Below, in pieces: positions 12,135-25,061 of a stretch of DNA of 64,000 nucleotides (position 1 is the stretch's first letter; every line of letters starts with the position of its first letter). Position numbers and translations under genes: made by a program. Location of the stretch: positions 27,837,315 to 27,901,314 of the forward strand of contig OX463845.1 in assembly GCA_949825065.1 (NCBI GenBank). Direction: 5' to 3'. Below the pieces are notes generated by a model, which was not told the DNA's origin, did no database searches, and was given only the letters and a program-made list of their open reading frames with translations. The DNA comes from Odontocerum albicorne. Lineage: Eukaryota > Arthropoda > Insecta > Trichoptera > Odontoceridae.

Positions 12135-14764
12135 TTAAGGAAGCCAACTAGATATATTAGAAAATTGCATAAATAAAATGATCGAATCAAAACGTGACCC
12201 CTGCCGAGTGCGGGAAGGGAAGTGTCCACAATGCAATGAAGTTGAATCATCAATAGAGGTCTACGAGTATTGTATGGGTCATACAAACAATTTGTGAATA
12301 CACGAAGTTTCAACTTACGAGTAGATATAGATATTATCAGCATTAATGGTGCCCGTATTTAAATAAATAATAATAACAAAAAGCATTCGAACTCAGACAT
12401 GAGATAAATCTGTAATCGCATTCAATGTCACGAGCCAGACCTATTTTATTATATTATACTCGAACATCATTTCATTGTCACCATTTAGCATAGAAATTCA
12501 GCTGATATGTTGGTATTTTGTCAGTGCCGATGTTTTTAAACATGTATACATAGCATCGCACTGTTGCCCTGTCGGAGTAGGCAGATAGGAAAGAGCGTAA
12601 GAGTTTCCAATCACAACACATACTCGTATATTTAGCCTCTTCTACATCCATACACCTCTTCATATAATAATTACTACACATTATCTCACTTTTAAATTTC
12701 CTTCTTTCAACAACACTTTCCTTGGTCTTCCTTTACCACGCCTTCTACTCATATTTGCACTGTACTCGTATATTTGTTTTAATGCATTTGTTCTACATAG
12801 CCAAACCATATCGGTGTGCTCTTCTTCATCTTACTTAACACATCAGCCTTAAGTTCACATTCATTGCCGATCACTGCATTTCATATTCTGTCATACATTG
12901 TCCCCCATATTGTCTTCTCAGTGCACGCATTTCTACAGCATTTATTCGTCTCCATTTAGTATTTTACACTCCTCGTTTCACTTACATATAACAAAGTTGA
13001 TATTAAATTACTGTTGTGGAATATCAAAATGGGTGCTATAATACATATATCTTTTTTAACTAGTTTCTAAATATACCTTTATAGGTGCTCGTTTAATTTA
13101 AAATAAATAAAGCTTATATTTACGTTTTTTTTTTTATTTCTCATTGCTATTCAATTCTATGAAGTTATTATAAATTGATTTTTTTCCAGCAAACAAAATA
13201 AAACTTTATAATTGAACCAAAAAATATTTAGGAAATCGTAATACTTAATTTTTTTTTCACTATACAATAGACTATTGCTCGTAATGGAGTATGGTTATCA
13301 GACATCCTGTGAATGGAAAACGCCTGTGCGTGTATTAGTTTATAGTAAAAGCTTTCGTACTTAATAAGCTTTTACACTTAAAAGTACACTGTCTTGACAA
13401 ATAAAATCCAAAGTTCCAATAGCAAGGAAATCAAAGTTCCAAGACAATCGGCAAGTTTACATCACGCTGTTTTTGTGTTGCTCGGTAACGCTATTAAAAT
13501 TTATAATAAATATCATATAAGAGACAGCAAAAACATAAATTAAGATGTAAAACGGTCTAAACTAATCTGGAAGTGAATCCACCAGAATCGAACCTGTACT
13601 GTGAATCCACCAGAATCGAAAAAAATCCGTATAACAAGGTAACAACCCCATTGACAACAAGAGCCCCGAAACCTTTAGAGAAACAAGATATACAACCTAA
13701 GTCTTAAACTATAGAATACCGTTTATTTGTTAACCGTTTTAAATCCTCCATGATTTTAATTTTAAGATTAACTCTTGATATTGCCGAACAAAGTATTACA
13801 TATTTAAACAAACAATTAAGCTTGAAAAGCAGTCAATCAAACACCTGGAGCTATGAAAAGAACAAGGTGTTGTTAAATGTTGTAACCTTTTCGTTCTCGT
13901 ACGGTTGGAGGGAGTTTGACAATGCGCTGAATCACCGTTATAATTTTCTCAACACAATCTTGTCACCAATCTGTAGCTAAAGAATTAACAGTTAGATTAG
14001 TTACAGAGCACAACACAATACAATATCGGTGTTCCGATTCTGTCTCAGTTTTTTATGTCTCAGGTTTAATTCAAGAAGCCTTTTTACTGAAAATGAAACA
14101 TAGATATGGTTTATTTGATCTGTACTTATAATTTATTTCATATTTTTTTAAAACTGTATTTAACATCATTCTCACCACGCCAGGTCCCCATTGGGGTAGG
14201 CAAAAAGAACAGATGTCCAACTTGTTCTTTCCTACTACACATATTTCGCTTTCGCCACGTCCATACACCTCGTTATGCATATTATCATATTACAAAAGAT
14301 TTTTCCCTCTTCCCTTATTCAAAATTTGATGAATTTTATTATGTCTTCCTAAACTTCTCGAATCTTATTTTTGCAAATATTTCATCATTCATTCTCTTTA
14401 CGTGGCCGATCCATCTCACCGGTGCTTTCTTGATCGTAAACCCTGCTGAAGGCTGAGTTAAGTGCTCACTTTATGCCTAGGCAACATTCCTCATTATACC
14501 ATAGATTCATCTCTATACATCATTTAAATGTTTTTATTCTTAGTGCAGACAAGTTGGTTTTTAGTCTTTATGCCATTTGTTGACGAACAATGGTAAGATT
14601 TTTTAACAGATGTTGAAGAAACCTCTTTATTCTGTCAATACCTCATCATTGTTTGTTATACAAGCCGGATATTTTTTGGCTTTTGACAAAGCCCATTACA
14701 CTTCTGTAGAGGGTAATATGTGATTTTTTGTTTGGTTTTAGCGAAGGTTTTTAATTTTTTGTTT

Positions 14765-14883
<119 letters not shown>

Positions 14884-15377
14884 CTTTTCGTAAGTCTTTC
14901 TAAGTGTTAGATTTAGATTATTCACCTTTAAAACCATGTATGTTATGATATATGAAGTATAAAAAAGTTGGCAAATGTTTTGATCCAACCATGCTTGTTT
15001 AGTCTTCCTGTACTACGCCTTCCACTCAGATTTGCACCATATGTTTGTTTTGTTACCATATCTTCATTGATTCAATCTACATGCTCAAACAATTTCAGAG
15101 CGTTATCTTCATCTTACTCAACACTTCAGCCTTAAGTCGACATTCATCCCTAATCACTTAATTCCGAATTCTGCCATTAATTGTCACCCCATTTATTTTA
15201 ACCGGTGCACGCATTTCTACAGTATTTATTCGTATCCTTTCAGTCCTTTCTCACGTACACGTTTCACTCCTATACATCAAATTTCGAGTGAATGAGATAA
15301 AGATGGACAATTAGAAAGTTAGAGAAATCGTAGAAGTTGTATGACATGTGTATGGATTTGGAAGAGACGAAGGATGT

Positions 15378-15388
15378 GTGTGTGTGTA

Positions 15389-15429
<41 letters not shown>
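15378..15429 (+). repeat. (TG)n microsatellite
   Basis: TG dinucleotide run inside the mirrored LINE fragment, longer than the CA run in the left arm. Confidence 0.9.
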
Positions 15430-15433
<4 letters not shown>

Positions 15434-15548
15434 TCAGATAGGAAAGTTTTCTGTTCTCTCTGCCTATCCCGACAGCGAAATGGCATGACGGTATGTATGT
15501 ATGGAAAACATTTTAAATACTCTTAATTTACATCTTATCGAAATCTAA

Positions 15549-16345
15549 AGAAAGTTCAGAACTGAATTGATGAACATCTGTATTGGTACATACTAAAATA
15601 CATATTTGTTGTATTTATAACTATTCATGTATTATATTTTATTATTATAATTTACGTGTAGCGTTCTGAAGCGTTCGTGCCACCAAAAAACACTTCTCCA
15701 ACATTTCCAAGGTCTGCGGACCATTAAATTCGTTTTTCACAGAAAATTTTGTGCACAGTTGATGCCATTTTCAAACTTGTAAAAAATCGAAAACACGCAC
15801 AAAGGTAGATGTACTCAGTACAGCGTAACTTTTACAAATGTCAAGCTATGACGCTGAAATTTGGAGGGAAGTGTCAATGATAGATGTGGTAACCTAACAA
15901 AAAGAATTCCAATCGGGTGACTGACAGCGCCACACGGTGGCCGGTCCTAAAATATTTTGATCAAGGTAGTAATCTTTCAAAATAACATATACTTGTGAGC
16001 GCCTAGACGATAATAGCGGAGCTATTCTTTTTATCAACTATACTCGTATCTATTCCGTTCAAATTAATATTTATTCCTTCACCTTCTTCTGTCCAACTAG
16101 TCTAATAGCAGCTCTGATTATAATATATTTTAAGTATCTGTTTATGTCACACCTCACTTTTCATTAGATATTAATTTCTTAAATTCAACCATCTCCCATA
16201 TACATACCACTTGTTTTTAAAGATATTTAAATGATAATTATATTTCATGAGGTAGTAGTGCTGACTTGAATGCAGTGAAAAAAATTATATTGGAATTTAT
16301 GAATCATAACAATTTAAGTATCCTTAATTATGGTTCACACACAAG
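15549..16345. other. No gene recognised
   Basis: The stretch leaves the palindrome at 15549. A less AT-rich part (about 15655-15990) holds no open frame above 60 codons. It could be a decayed transposon, but no terminal repeats were found. Confidence 0.4.
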
Positions 16346-16347
16346 AC

Positions 16348-16655
16348 TGACAACCTCCATGGCCTGGTGGTAAGACACTTGTCTGCCGATCCGGAGGTTG
16401 CGGGTTCGATTCCCGCTGGAACAAGGGCGTGGTCTGAAAAACATCTGATGTCCATGCGGCGACCGGCGACTCGCCCTCCTGTTGGTGTGAGAGTTTTGAC
16501 TGTGGGGACGTTATGAGATGAGCACTGAGCCTTGATCTTTTGATAAGTTTTGTCTTAAAGGTATTTTCTTTTCCATTGTTTTGAAATATGTGTGTAATTT
16601 CAGGATATATCTGCACATCTTATGTTGCTATCAATAGATCTATATTTATTTATTT
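16348..16655 (+). repeat. tRNA-derived SINE, type C body
   Basis: The head reads CCATGGCCTGGTGGTAAGAC (A-box-like) and GCGGGTTCGATTCCCGC (B-box). The body contains CGACTCGCCCTCCTGTTGGTG, and the 3' end reads TTGCTATCAATAGATC followed by (TTTA)n. The same body and tail recur at 35486-35720. The overlapping reverse-strand open frame is not a gene. Confidence 0.8.
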
Positions 16656-17960
16656 ATTTATTGAAAAAAGTATTTGTGATCGAATGTAAAGAATTCCTTA
16701 AATATCCGAGAAATAATGTAACCAAAGATCTTCGTATTGTTTGGCAATACAATGATCATACGACGATGTGGGTATAACGCGAGGTTCAAGTAATTCCCTG
16801 GTTTCTTGTTTTTTTTTTCTTTTTTTTCTTCATATTCTTCCCCGTATCTAATATTAGACTCGTGAGATGGGAGTTACGAGAAAAATAAACAATTTTCAGT
16901 GCTCTATATAATGAACCCAAAGAAAGTCGAATTCCTTGTCCCCCCTTGCTTTGCGGCGCGGGTTAGTAATCCCAGTTCTCAGTTCGAGCTGATACTTTTC
17001 TCTCAGCTGCGGATTTGGGGAACGGTGTTTTCACTTGGGTATACTGCGTGATGCTTAACGCAAGTGTACGGCAATTTAACTGGAATAAAAATACGACTTA
17101 ACCAGTACTATATAACATTAATACATTTGATAAAACAAATTACAGTAATATTATTACAATAAACTTATTCAAATTTGTATAAAAGGGCGTAACGACATCG
17201 TTTTGACGGCAAATAATAATGATAGTAAAATTTCAATTTATGTAGCACCGTTTAGAGAGCAGCTTCTCCTCATGAGCGCTCTTAAAAGAATAAAACCGAA
17301 ATATTAATTACGAGTAGATCAAAAGATCCAACTATTTATTATACTAATTTAATAAACCTTACCCTTATGTACAAATTTCCCTTTCAAACATTCTTCGATA
17401 TAAAACATAAATCAGTCGCAAATTATTTGGATTCATTTTTATGCTACCATTTAATTTATATGAATTGGTGATATTCAGATATATTGAAGAGCATGGCAGG
17501 GACACAGCATTGTCTTCGGCCTCACTAATCAAGCCAACGGGCTTAAAATGAATGGAGTAAACATCGAACACGTTGTTCATAATCGCAAGTGTTGGCAATA
17601 CTACCGCATGTGAAGAGGCAATAACTCAAGTACACGTCTAGCGTGTGTGTTTATTGTTACAGAACGAATTCTTTTACCAGACTGTGATCCTTTTTTGTTT
17701 TATTTTCCGACTGCCATTTATTGATATTATAAATTTATCTCTTCGCTGCTAAGCGTCGCAAAAATTTTGGCCACAGACGGTTCGAAGTTTCCCGTATTAA
17801 TAATCATCGATAATTCTCATTTACATACAAAAACAATATACTCGTATTATCGATTGTACTCGTACTTATCTCCGCATGTAGCAATATGTGTTATAGTTAT
17901 GGTTTAATATTTACATTTTAATTAATAATATCATTGTAACGGTTTAGTATTGTTAATATT
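16656..17960. other. No gene recognised; one GC-richer patch
   Basis: A GC-richer patch at about 16930-17065 interrupts AT-rich DNA. A 77-codon reverse-strand frame at 17365-17598 has no recognisable domain. Scar octamers lie at 17319, 17839 and 17857. Confidence 0.4.
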
Positions 17961-17976
17961 ATTGTCTTCAAATAAG

Positions 17977-18257
17977 TAAATTATCATTTCTATAATAATA
18001 GGAATAGATCCAAATGGAAGAAGGGCAAAACGTTTTGAACATATACTCAAATATCAGAGGTACCAGCGTTTTGAACATATACTCAAATATAGAGCTTGTG
18101 AAATAAACATCAAAATATGCCAACGAGCATTGCACTGCATATGCTGAGCAAACGCAAAATTTTCGAAAAGTGCAACAATAGCGAGATACTGAAGAGGAAG
18201 CCACCAATAAAGTAAATTATCATTTCGTATATTTACAGTTGAATTGAATAAATTGAA
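17977..18257 (+). repeat. Tandem duplication of the Helitron ORF start
   Basis: AGTAAATTATCATTTC opens two successive copies, near 17977 and 18213. The first copy carries a decayed version of the coding start (GRRAKRFEHILKY) that parallels ERRAKHTEYMRNY at 18270 onward. An internal 34-bp repeat (CGTTTTGAACATATACTCAA) is also present at about 18030-18085. Confidence 0.55.
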
Positions 18258-18752
18258 ATGGATCTAAACGAAAGAAGAGCAAAGCACACTGAATATATGC
18301 GCAACTATCGGAGGCCAAAGCGTGAGAGACAACCAACTGAAGAAATCATTGAGCTTCGCGTTGCATACGCTCAGCAAATGGGAAATTTTTGATAAGTGCA
18401 ACGATAGCAAGATATTGAAGAGGAAGTTAATGAGTGTCACGCTGCGGAAGCTCAACAAAAAAGTGATTTTCAACAAGTGCAACAACAACAAGATAATAAG
18501 GAGGAAGCCAACGAGCGTCGTGTTGAAGAAGCTTCGAAAATACGTGACTTTCGTCAAAGTTGTGAGAGAAGACTTGAAGTTTGTCATCGTAACTACTTTG
18601 ACGAGAACATTGTTGAAATTCATGAGTGTGAATATATGAAGACGGAGTTCCAATTCCGCCATTCTACCAATTTTGCAACTGAGAGATCTCCTGACAAAAC
18701 ATTTAAATATTGTTACCATAAAGGACTTGGTCTTCTTGAGGACGGAAAATAA
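18258..18752 (+). pseudogene. Helitron-type ORF, N-terminal remnant
   Basis: Read from ATG 18258 in one frame, the product begins with a basic, charged repeat region (ERRAKHTEYMRNYRRPKRER, then Gln/Glu-rich repeats). It ends with IHECEYMKTEFQF...NFATERSPDKTFKYCYHKG. This pattern of charged repeats followed by a Cys/His segment ending in CCHKG is what I associate with the region before the helicase-like domain of Helitron-encoded proteins in insects. Stops at about 18390-18412 (TGA, TAA, TAG) break the frame, and the paired Cys residues are partly lost. No Rep or helicase domain follows. The reverse-strand 169-codon frame over it is a shadow. Confidence 0.5.
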
Positions 18753-19039
18753 CCATGAAGTTCGTTCCCTCATCTTTAGATGAAGTTGTTAAACAATTCA
18801 TATTTATCGGGTTACCAAAACTTTAAAATAAACGTTTATTCTTCTAATTTTTCAGCAGATTTTATTTATCTACCTTTCAGCTTAGCCAGCTAATTTACAT
18901 TCCGTGATTTTTTTACGGGTTACAACTAGTGTTTGTATAAGGCCGTAAATCTGACTAAAAAGGCAAAGACGTCACATTTTTCTTTTGACGAATAAATATT
19001 AGGCGTTTATAAAAAAAACCCATAGTTTATGTAATAATT

Positions 19040-19650
19040 TTTCATGGTTTCTTTAGTATTGTTTTGAAAAAAAAGTTATGAACCTGGTCGAAAATGGAAA
19101 GGAATACAAAATAAATTATAATACGTAAAAAAATCTAAGATATTCTTTACGAAGAAGGCAATGCTGAAATATGCTTAAATTAAATCAAATACAAGGAACT
19201 CTCAAAATAATTTAGAAGGTATGCAGATAAATAATAATAAAAAAAAATGTATGACAGAGTAAGAACATAAGAAAATAATGCAGATTGAAAGAAAATAAAA
19301 GGTGCATTGATATGGTTCAGCCATGCAGAAATAATGAATGATGAAAGATTCACAAAAAATAATCTATACGAAGAGTTTAGAAGCTACAGGAAGTTAAGGA
19401 AGACAAAGCAAAACCTGGCGTGACTAAATGAATCAAATTCTGATAGAGGGAATAGTGAATAGTCTTTATAATATAACAGGATGCATGACACAATAGGATA
19501 TGTTATGCATATCCTTCTATTGTTAAGGTTTTTCACATGGTATAATAGGAGAGATGTAGGGACCTGATAGAAGTAAAATATGTGCACCAGGATAAAAATA
19601 AGAAATCTGTTTTTTCCTGATTGCCTCAATAGAGATATGACACGATGATG
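19040..19650 (+). pseudogene. Decayed LINE fragment (family L1a)
   Basis: Short matches to the commonest LINE in order: TGGTTCAGCCATG, AATGAATGATGAAAGATTCAC, AAGACAAAGCAAAACC and a CTGATTGCCTCAATAGAG end block. It is heavily decayed with no open frame. Confidence 0.45.
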
Positions 19651-20590
19651 ATAAAATTTTACACCTCAAATAGGCTTAGGACCTGAGTGGCGCGACGTTT
19701 TATATGCGTCAGATCGGACTTGCTGACTATGTGTAGAGTTATCCTTACTACAAGTCATGCTAATCGTTCCTACGAGAATACTTTCCCTGGAAGATTTAAG
19801 GATCTTCATAAATTGCCTGATAGTGTGAGGAGATAACAAATAAGAGGCTAGACAACTAACTGTTTTTTATCTGTGAAGTGGACGGCCTTGTGAAAATAAT
19901 ATTTTTTTGTATAAAAAATATCCTTGATTCTTCAAAAAATATCCTTATTATTTGAAAGTTGCCGCACATATCTTGAGGCCAAATTAAGTCAAACACTGTT
20001 TTTTTTTCACAAAATATAACGGTAAAACCCTACCAGTTTCAAGGTTTTCATTTCATCATCAGAGTGAGCACAAACACGGCTCAATATTTTTATACTCTTT
20101 AAAGATCAAGGACCAATTTCATGATGTGTTTCTAGGTAGGCATGTAGTGAATTCAGACACGCTAGTCTGGATCATTCAGATGCAGTCATACCCCATGTTG
20201 TTCTCACATTTGAATCGGACTCGTACAGTATCGAAGATCAGCTTGAATGTCTTGAATTCTTCGGTTCTTACAATGCGTCCTACTCAAGCCTCTTGACTTC
20301 ATTATGGATACTAAATTGGGAAGCTGTTAGATTTTCTGTAACTCATGGTTTGTGTATATATGAATATTTTTCTCCATCTTGGAGGACCTTTCACGTCTCT
20401 CCAGCGTTCGCATCCATACACTACAATGGTTTCATCTTAAATTATAAACATAGATTATTTATTAAGCATATATTTTTAAGGGCTGCTCAAATTAAATATG
20501 ACCTTCTATTAATATAAATATTTTACAATAAAAATATGCCGTAAATGAACATCACTTTAATTATATTTTTATTCATTGATTCGTACGGTA
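19651..20590. other. No gene recognised; possible LINE remains
   Basis: Near 20220-20430 the reverse strand weakly resembles LINE-derived sequence (VYGCERW-like). A TTTCATCATCAGAGTG block at about 20050 resembles LINE 3' UTR sequence. Neither is secure. Confidence 0.3.
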
Positions 20591-20594
20591 CCCC

Positions 20595-20865
20595 TCAGTA
20601 TATCTTAATTGGTGATAAGACATTTTGAAAAGCGTGGCCAGTAGACAACATTACCTCGAATAATCGAGCCTTGGGATAAGAGCGTCTGGAGTAAGCACGT
20701 TACAGTCAGTTTGCAATCGTACGTGTTTGAAACACTACAAGTGACTGATCTGGACAAGCGACAACCTTCGCTCACAAGTATTGTTGAATCGTATTCGAAA
20801 CTTCGGGAAGACATGCGTCTTATCAAGTAGGCCATGGAGGTCATCATTTTAAATTTCGTGTGTTG
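20595..20865 (-). repeat. tRNA-derived SINE, long-body type (reverse strand)
   Basis: On the reverse strand the head reads CTCCATGGCCTACTTGATAAG then TTTCGAATACGATT. It is followed by CGTGCTTACTCCAG, CTCGATTATTCGAG and CTGGCCACGCTTTTC blocks, which also occur at 58790-59000 and in part at 28440-28600. Confidence 0.7.
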
Positions 20866-20929
20866 TAGCTATTCAATTATTTTTTACTGCTAAAAGTCAA
20901 ACTAAAATAGCGAGAAAATAATTTTGAAC

Positions 20930-21245
20930 TACTGTCTACAGATAAACTGATTAGAGCATGCTCACACGCATGTCGTTGGCCGTCGTTGCTGGGCCTCGTA
21001 GTCGAGGATCCCCTCACCATTCCAAAGCCAATTCAATTGGAAAGCGAAACGGTGCCGTGGAGTTTATGTTTCTTCTTACTTTCTCCTCTTTAAGTGAGTG
21101 AGCCGTTGCACATCAGCCAGCTCACCTACCACACCGCTGTACTGGATCTGATGGCTTACCTGAAGTGAGACGATCGGAGAATAGATATGATCGTGGTCTT
21201 AAGTCCTGTGCGTTACTGCGCGGCCATGCACCTCACGCACGAGTC
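20930..21245 (-). repeat. SINE family B (reverse strand)
   Basis: On the reverse strand it starts GTGCATGGCCGCGCAGTAAC with GCACAGGACTT, as at 27868. The body CCGATCGTCTCACTTC...ATCCAGTACAGCGG is shared with 29255-29500. Confidence 0.65.
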
Positions 21246-22615
21246 GTTCATGCGCATGAGTGTGCTCCAAACTATTAAGCGTTCATGCTCTAATGTATTA
21301 ATCAGTACATGAATTAAGCGTTTACGTGAACTCGAACTCATGTGCTATTTTATTCACAAATAATTGTTCATTTTTATATGTAACCTAGGCATCTTCAATC
21401 TTACTTGATAACTACCGTTAGTAAACGTTTGACGTCATTGGCATCCCTGAAATATTGATATTAAAATAAATATCCATTGCCTTACTTTTTGAAAATATGA
21501 TCAACAAAATACGGCCCTGATCACGTCTCTTTCTCCATTACGGGAGCTTTTTAGTCCTCCACACGCGTATCTCCAGGTAAATACTCGTATAAACTGTGTC
21601 ATCTTACGGGGGGAAATATTTCTACACGTTTTTAGGTTTTTCATTACTAGGTGCGTTGTTGTTTCTTTTAGCTCTGAAAGTATCATACATACCATCGAAA
21701 TCCAGAGTCGATTTTCCAATTGAATCCTTAGTTTTTATTTTGGGTACTTACTCGTATAATGTACTGTATTAAATATTCTTTGTATGCAGTACCAAATTTC
21801 TTGTTAATATTAAGAAATAATGAAATGTTCCTTCTAATACATCTTTCTAATTTCACCTAATCATTCGGTATTTAGTGTGAGTTGGTTATTTCTCTTATAA
21901 TGAAGAACCTAATGGCCGTCCGTCTATAACTAAGTTACTCAGGCCCTCGAAAGACTGGGTTTATTTGTTTAGGTTAAGTTTTAGTTTATATTTTCGTAAC
22001 TCGGTCAATATGTGAGTTGATTTTTCCGGGGCTTTGCAAGTTTAACAGACATAACTATTCGTGGAGAAGTTACGTGACCCGCCTGTAAAGAGAGGCATGA
22101 GCACTTAAAAAGGAAAATGAGTGTTAAGGTAACTAATTTATGGCCACTCCGCCGTATTACCGTGTACGCACCGCAGATAAATTTGATAAATAATAAAACT
22201 TTACCAGCTTTAGAGGTTTTATCTGACCGTTAAATCAAATTAGAGAGTTTATTATATAGATTTTTCAAAATTGAAGTTATTATGGAACAATGCCTAAACG
22301 TGTTGAAAGCGTACTGAAGGACAAGGTCAATGCTTAACACGTTAGGTTTGATCCCTACTTGATTGCGATCCTACCGCGAGCTTTTTTTGTGTATACCCAT
22401 GATTCGACAGGAATTCTATATTTTTTTGATGTTGTGTCAAGTCAGAATGTTAGGTTTGTTGTAGTGTTTGTGGTAGAGGAATTCTGTTATGTGAAAAGTA
22501 TATTTTAAGGTAATGGAATAGTAGAAAGAAACATTAATGGGATCTTGCGATAATAAAAAAAAAAGTTAAAGATAATTAACAGAGATATACTTATTCTTGT
22601 ATTATAAATGTCGAG
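21246..22615. other. No gene recognised
   Basis: AT-rich DNA with scar octamers at 21582 and 21749. Short frames have no recognisable domain. Confidence 0.4.
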
Positions 22616-22619
22616 ATCT

Positions 22620-23050
22620 GTTAAAATGATGGTACACACTATTGTACAAGTCCCAACATTGATGTATGGGAGGGAAACGTGAGTGGGAAAAAGAAACTAA
22701 AGGAGTCGAGTAAATGTGGAAGATATCCATTAGAAGAATATTTGGTGAGTTGATGCATCACAAAATATAAACTGTCAATAAAACCTGATATCTTAAATAG
22801 GATGTTAATACGTTGGGGTGGTTAGTTAGTGTTGATTTAAGGGATAGGAAAGACTATTAATAAATCTTCAATGCGAAGTTAAGTGAGATTCGCGGTAGAG
22901 GAAGATGGAGGAACGTATGATTGGAAAAAGTGAATGAAATGTTGAGTATTGATGTACAGGATGTGAAGAAAGCGTGTCGCTATTAAAAAGATACCGTCCT
23001 GTTTTCTCTGCCTACCTCGATAGGAAAATGCGTGATTGTATGTAAGTGTA
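22620..23050 (+). pseudogene. LINE ORF2 C-terminal fragment, RTE-like
   Basis: Contains TLMYGRET followed by WKKKLK-like residues, the (V)LMYGSETW motif after the RT palm in RTE-type LINEs. A RGRGRWRN-like block (22890) and the CTGCCTACCTCGATAGG end block follow. Stops and frameshifts throughout. Confidence 0.6.
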
Positions 23051-23174
23051 TACAAGTATGCATAAATACTTTTATCATAAATGCGTTCGATTTCTGTCAG
23101 ATTCTCTTCCGAATAGGTTTTACTTTCAGACCATTTTACATCACAATTATGTAAGCACATAAATGCTGCTTATT

Positions 23175-23640
23175 ATAAATTTAAAAGCGCTACTAAGCCA
23201 CGCCAAAATAGCGTCACATAAAACTCTGAAAGAAAGACTGCAGCAATCGTCTTGGAAGTTTGTGATCTCCTTGCCATTTTTTTTTAACCTGGCGAGTTTA
23301 TTGCCATGTGGCAATCTCTTCCAACCAACCAGAAAGATGTTTTTATAGGCCCTAAGAGTTAACCAGACTGGAATCCCATTTAAAAAAATCTGGGTTCCAG
23401 CGGGGATCGAACCCGTAACCTCCGGATCGGCAGACAAGTGTCTTACCACCAGGCCACGGAGGTCGTCATTCTTGGAAGTTTGTGATCTCCTTGCCATTCT
23501 TGGAAGTTTGAATTTTGGCTGTGTGTTAGTTGAATTTTGGCTGTGTGTTAGTTGAAGTGTGACAGCTTGCGCACAATAAACTAATATGTGCACATACATC
23601 TTCCATCCATAGGATGTTTGACTCAATCACGATGGTTACC
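23175..23640 (+). repeat. Dispersed repeat family X, interrupted by a SINE
   Basis: Related to 9370-9600 and 44785-44945. It includes a 22-bp unit (GAATTTTGGCTGTGTGTTAG) repeated twice at about 23511-23555. A SINE at 23279-23470 sits inside, with direct repeats at its borders. Confidence 0.5.
23279..23470 (-). repeat. tRNA-derived SINE with 28-bp target duplication
   Basis: On the reverse strand the head (23466-23398) has GTGGCCTGGTGGTAAGAC and GGGTTCGATCCCCGC. The tail carries GGTTGGTTGGAAGAGATTGC. It ends in a short poly(A) on that strand (T run at about 23278-23286). The flanks 23251-23278 and 23471-23498 are identical, as expected for a retroposition target-site duplication, though longer than usual. 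This is the cleanest SINE of the family here. Confidence 0.85.
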
Positions 23641-23814
23641 TTATCGTATTTTATTGATTTACATTAAAATTTTAGTCAATAAACTGTATATTTCACGATC
23701 AAATTTGATGAACACAAGCCCCAAACAAAGGGATATTGTTCTTCTTCATGTAGATCTTGTATCTTTTATGTTGTAAAAACCATTCTAAGGAGGCAGAGTA
23801 CCTGCTGTCTATTC

Positions 23815-24010
23815 ACTTTTAGGTGGTCTTCCTGGTAAGCGATGTCCTGCGGGGATCTCGTGTGCTTCTATGTATGGGATCGTCTCTGCTCATCCTATCC
23901 ACATGGTTACGCTAGTACCGTTTTGTCTTCCTTTTCCATCTGACGATATCCTCCGTGATGCGGGTCATTCTCATATCGGATGTTCGTAGAAGGGTCTTTG
24001 TTCTAATTGT
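23815..24010 (-). pseudogene. LINE ORF2 C-terminal fragment (second family)
   Basis: Reverse-strand translation gives LLRTSDMRMTRITEDIVRWKRK and NHVDRMSRDD. These resemble the region just C-terminal to RT in another insect LINE family (WxGHVxRM-like block). It is fragmentary. Confidence 0.5.
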
Positions 24011-24274
24011 GTTGACTCTGGTTTTAACATTATAAGTCATGATAGAGTCTTATACATTCAAACTTTCTTATTGATAATTATATCAACATATGTTTCTTTA
24101 AATATTTCAAAACAGTATAAGTGTGGGTTGAATTTTTTGTGTTCATACTTTCACATATTCTACATTTAACTTTTTTCCGATTCAACTAACACTTTTAGGT
24201 ATTCTTACTACAGCCTTGTTCAAGTATACTTCTTTCATAATACCAATATGATTCCATAATTTTATTTGTCTATC

Positions 24275-24323
24275 TGTAATAATAATAATAATACTTAATC
24301 CTAATAATAATAATAATAAAATG
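24275..24323 (+). repeat. (TAA)n microsatellite
   Basis: AATAATAATAAT runs with a short interruption. Confidence 0.9.
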
Positions 24324-24884
24324 ACAATTTATATAGAGCAAACTTGCCTAAAGGGTGCTCAAACTCGAGATTCGAACCCACTATTATTGATAGATTAAAA
24401 ATATTATAAAATAAATATATACATGTAAGTCGAATATAAGAATAGGAAGGTAGTGGCCCCGGTCACTAGATTAGGCGTTTCATCGCATCCGAATATGCTC
24501 TGAAAATATTTTGTTAGAAAATCGCACATATAATGCAGACATTCCATAAAATATCGCAATACATAGAGATAAAGTTTGAAATAAATCCGTTTGCGACACT
24601 TGAGCCAATTTAGACTTTTTACTAGCGAACTTATATGTTTATGACTATCATATATCAGCTAGCAGCTGTATTAAAAACAGACTGGAGTCTACAAATTTAT
24701 AAATCTGGCAGACCAGAATAAATGGAATTACAATAATATTATACATACGCGATACAACCAACTAATGAATATGAGTTTTTATTTCCCCTAAATTTTAATT
24801 ATCTAAGACTATAACCCCGAAGAAACCATATAACATATTTGTCCATTGAAAGAGAGTTTACTAACTACTAGAAAGACAATTTGA

Positions 24885-25061
24885 AAAAAATGATCCTATA
24901 TTTTGTAAAAATACTTACAACCATGACTGATAACAGATAACTTAAAAAATGATCCTATATTTTGTAAAAATACTTACAACCATGACTGATAACAGATAAC
25001 TTAAAAAATGATCCTATATTTTGTAAAAATACTTACAACCATGACTGATAACAGATAACTT
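24885..25061 (+). repeat. Tandem repeat, 59 bp x 3
   Basis: Three nearly identical units, each beginning AAAAAATGATCCTATATTTT (unit starts near 24884, 24943 and 25002). No coding sense. Confidence 0.95.

Noticed and set aside
16360..16440. Possible tRNA genes at this and other SINE heads (23400, 27870, 33165)
   Set aside because: A- and B-boxes are good, but the acceptor and other stems do not close and each head is joined to a repeated body and tail. They are SINEs.
17365..17598. 77-codon reverse-strand frame
   Set aside because: No domain and no supporting context.
18264..18773. 169-codon reverse-strand frame
   Set aside because: It lies antisense to the Helitron remnant, and its hydrophobic pattern is a by-product of the charged codons on the other strand.
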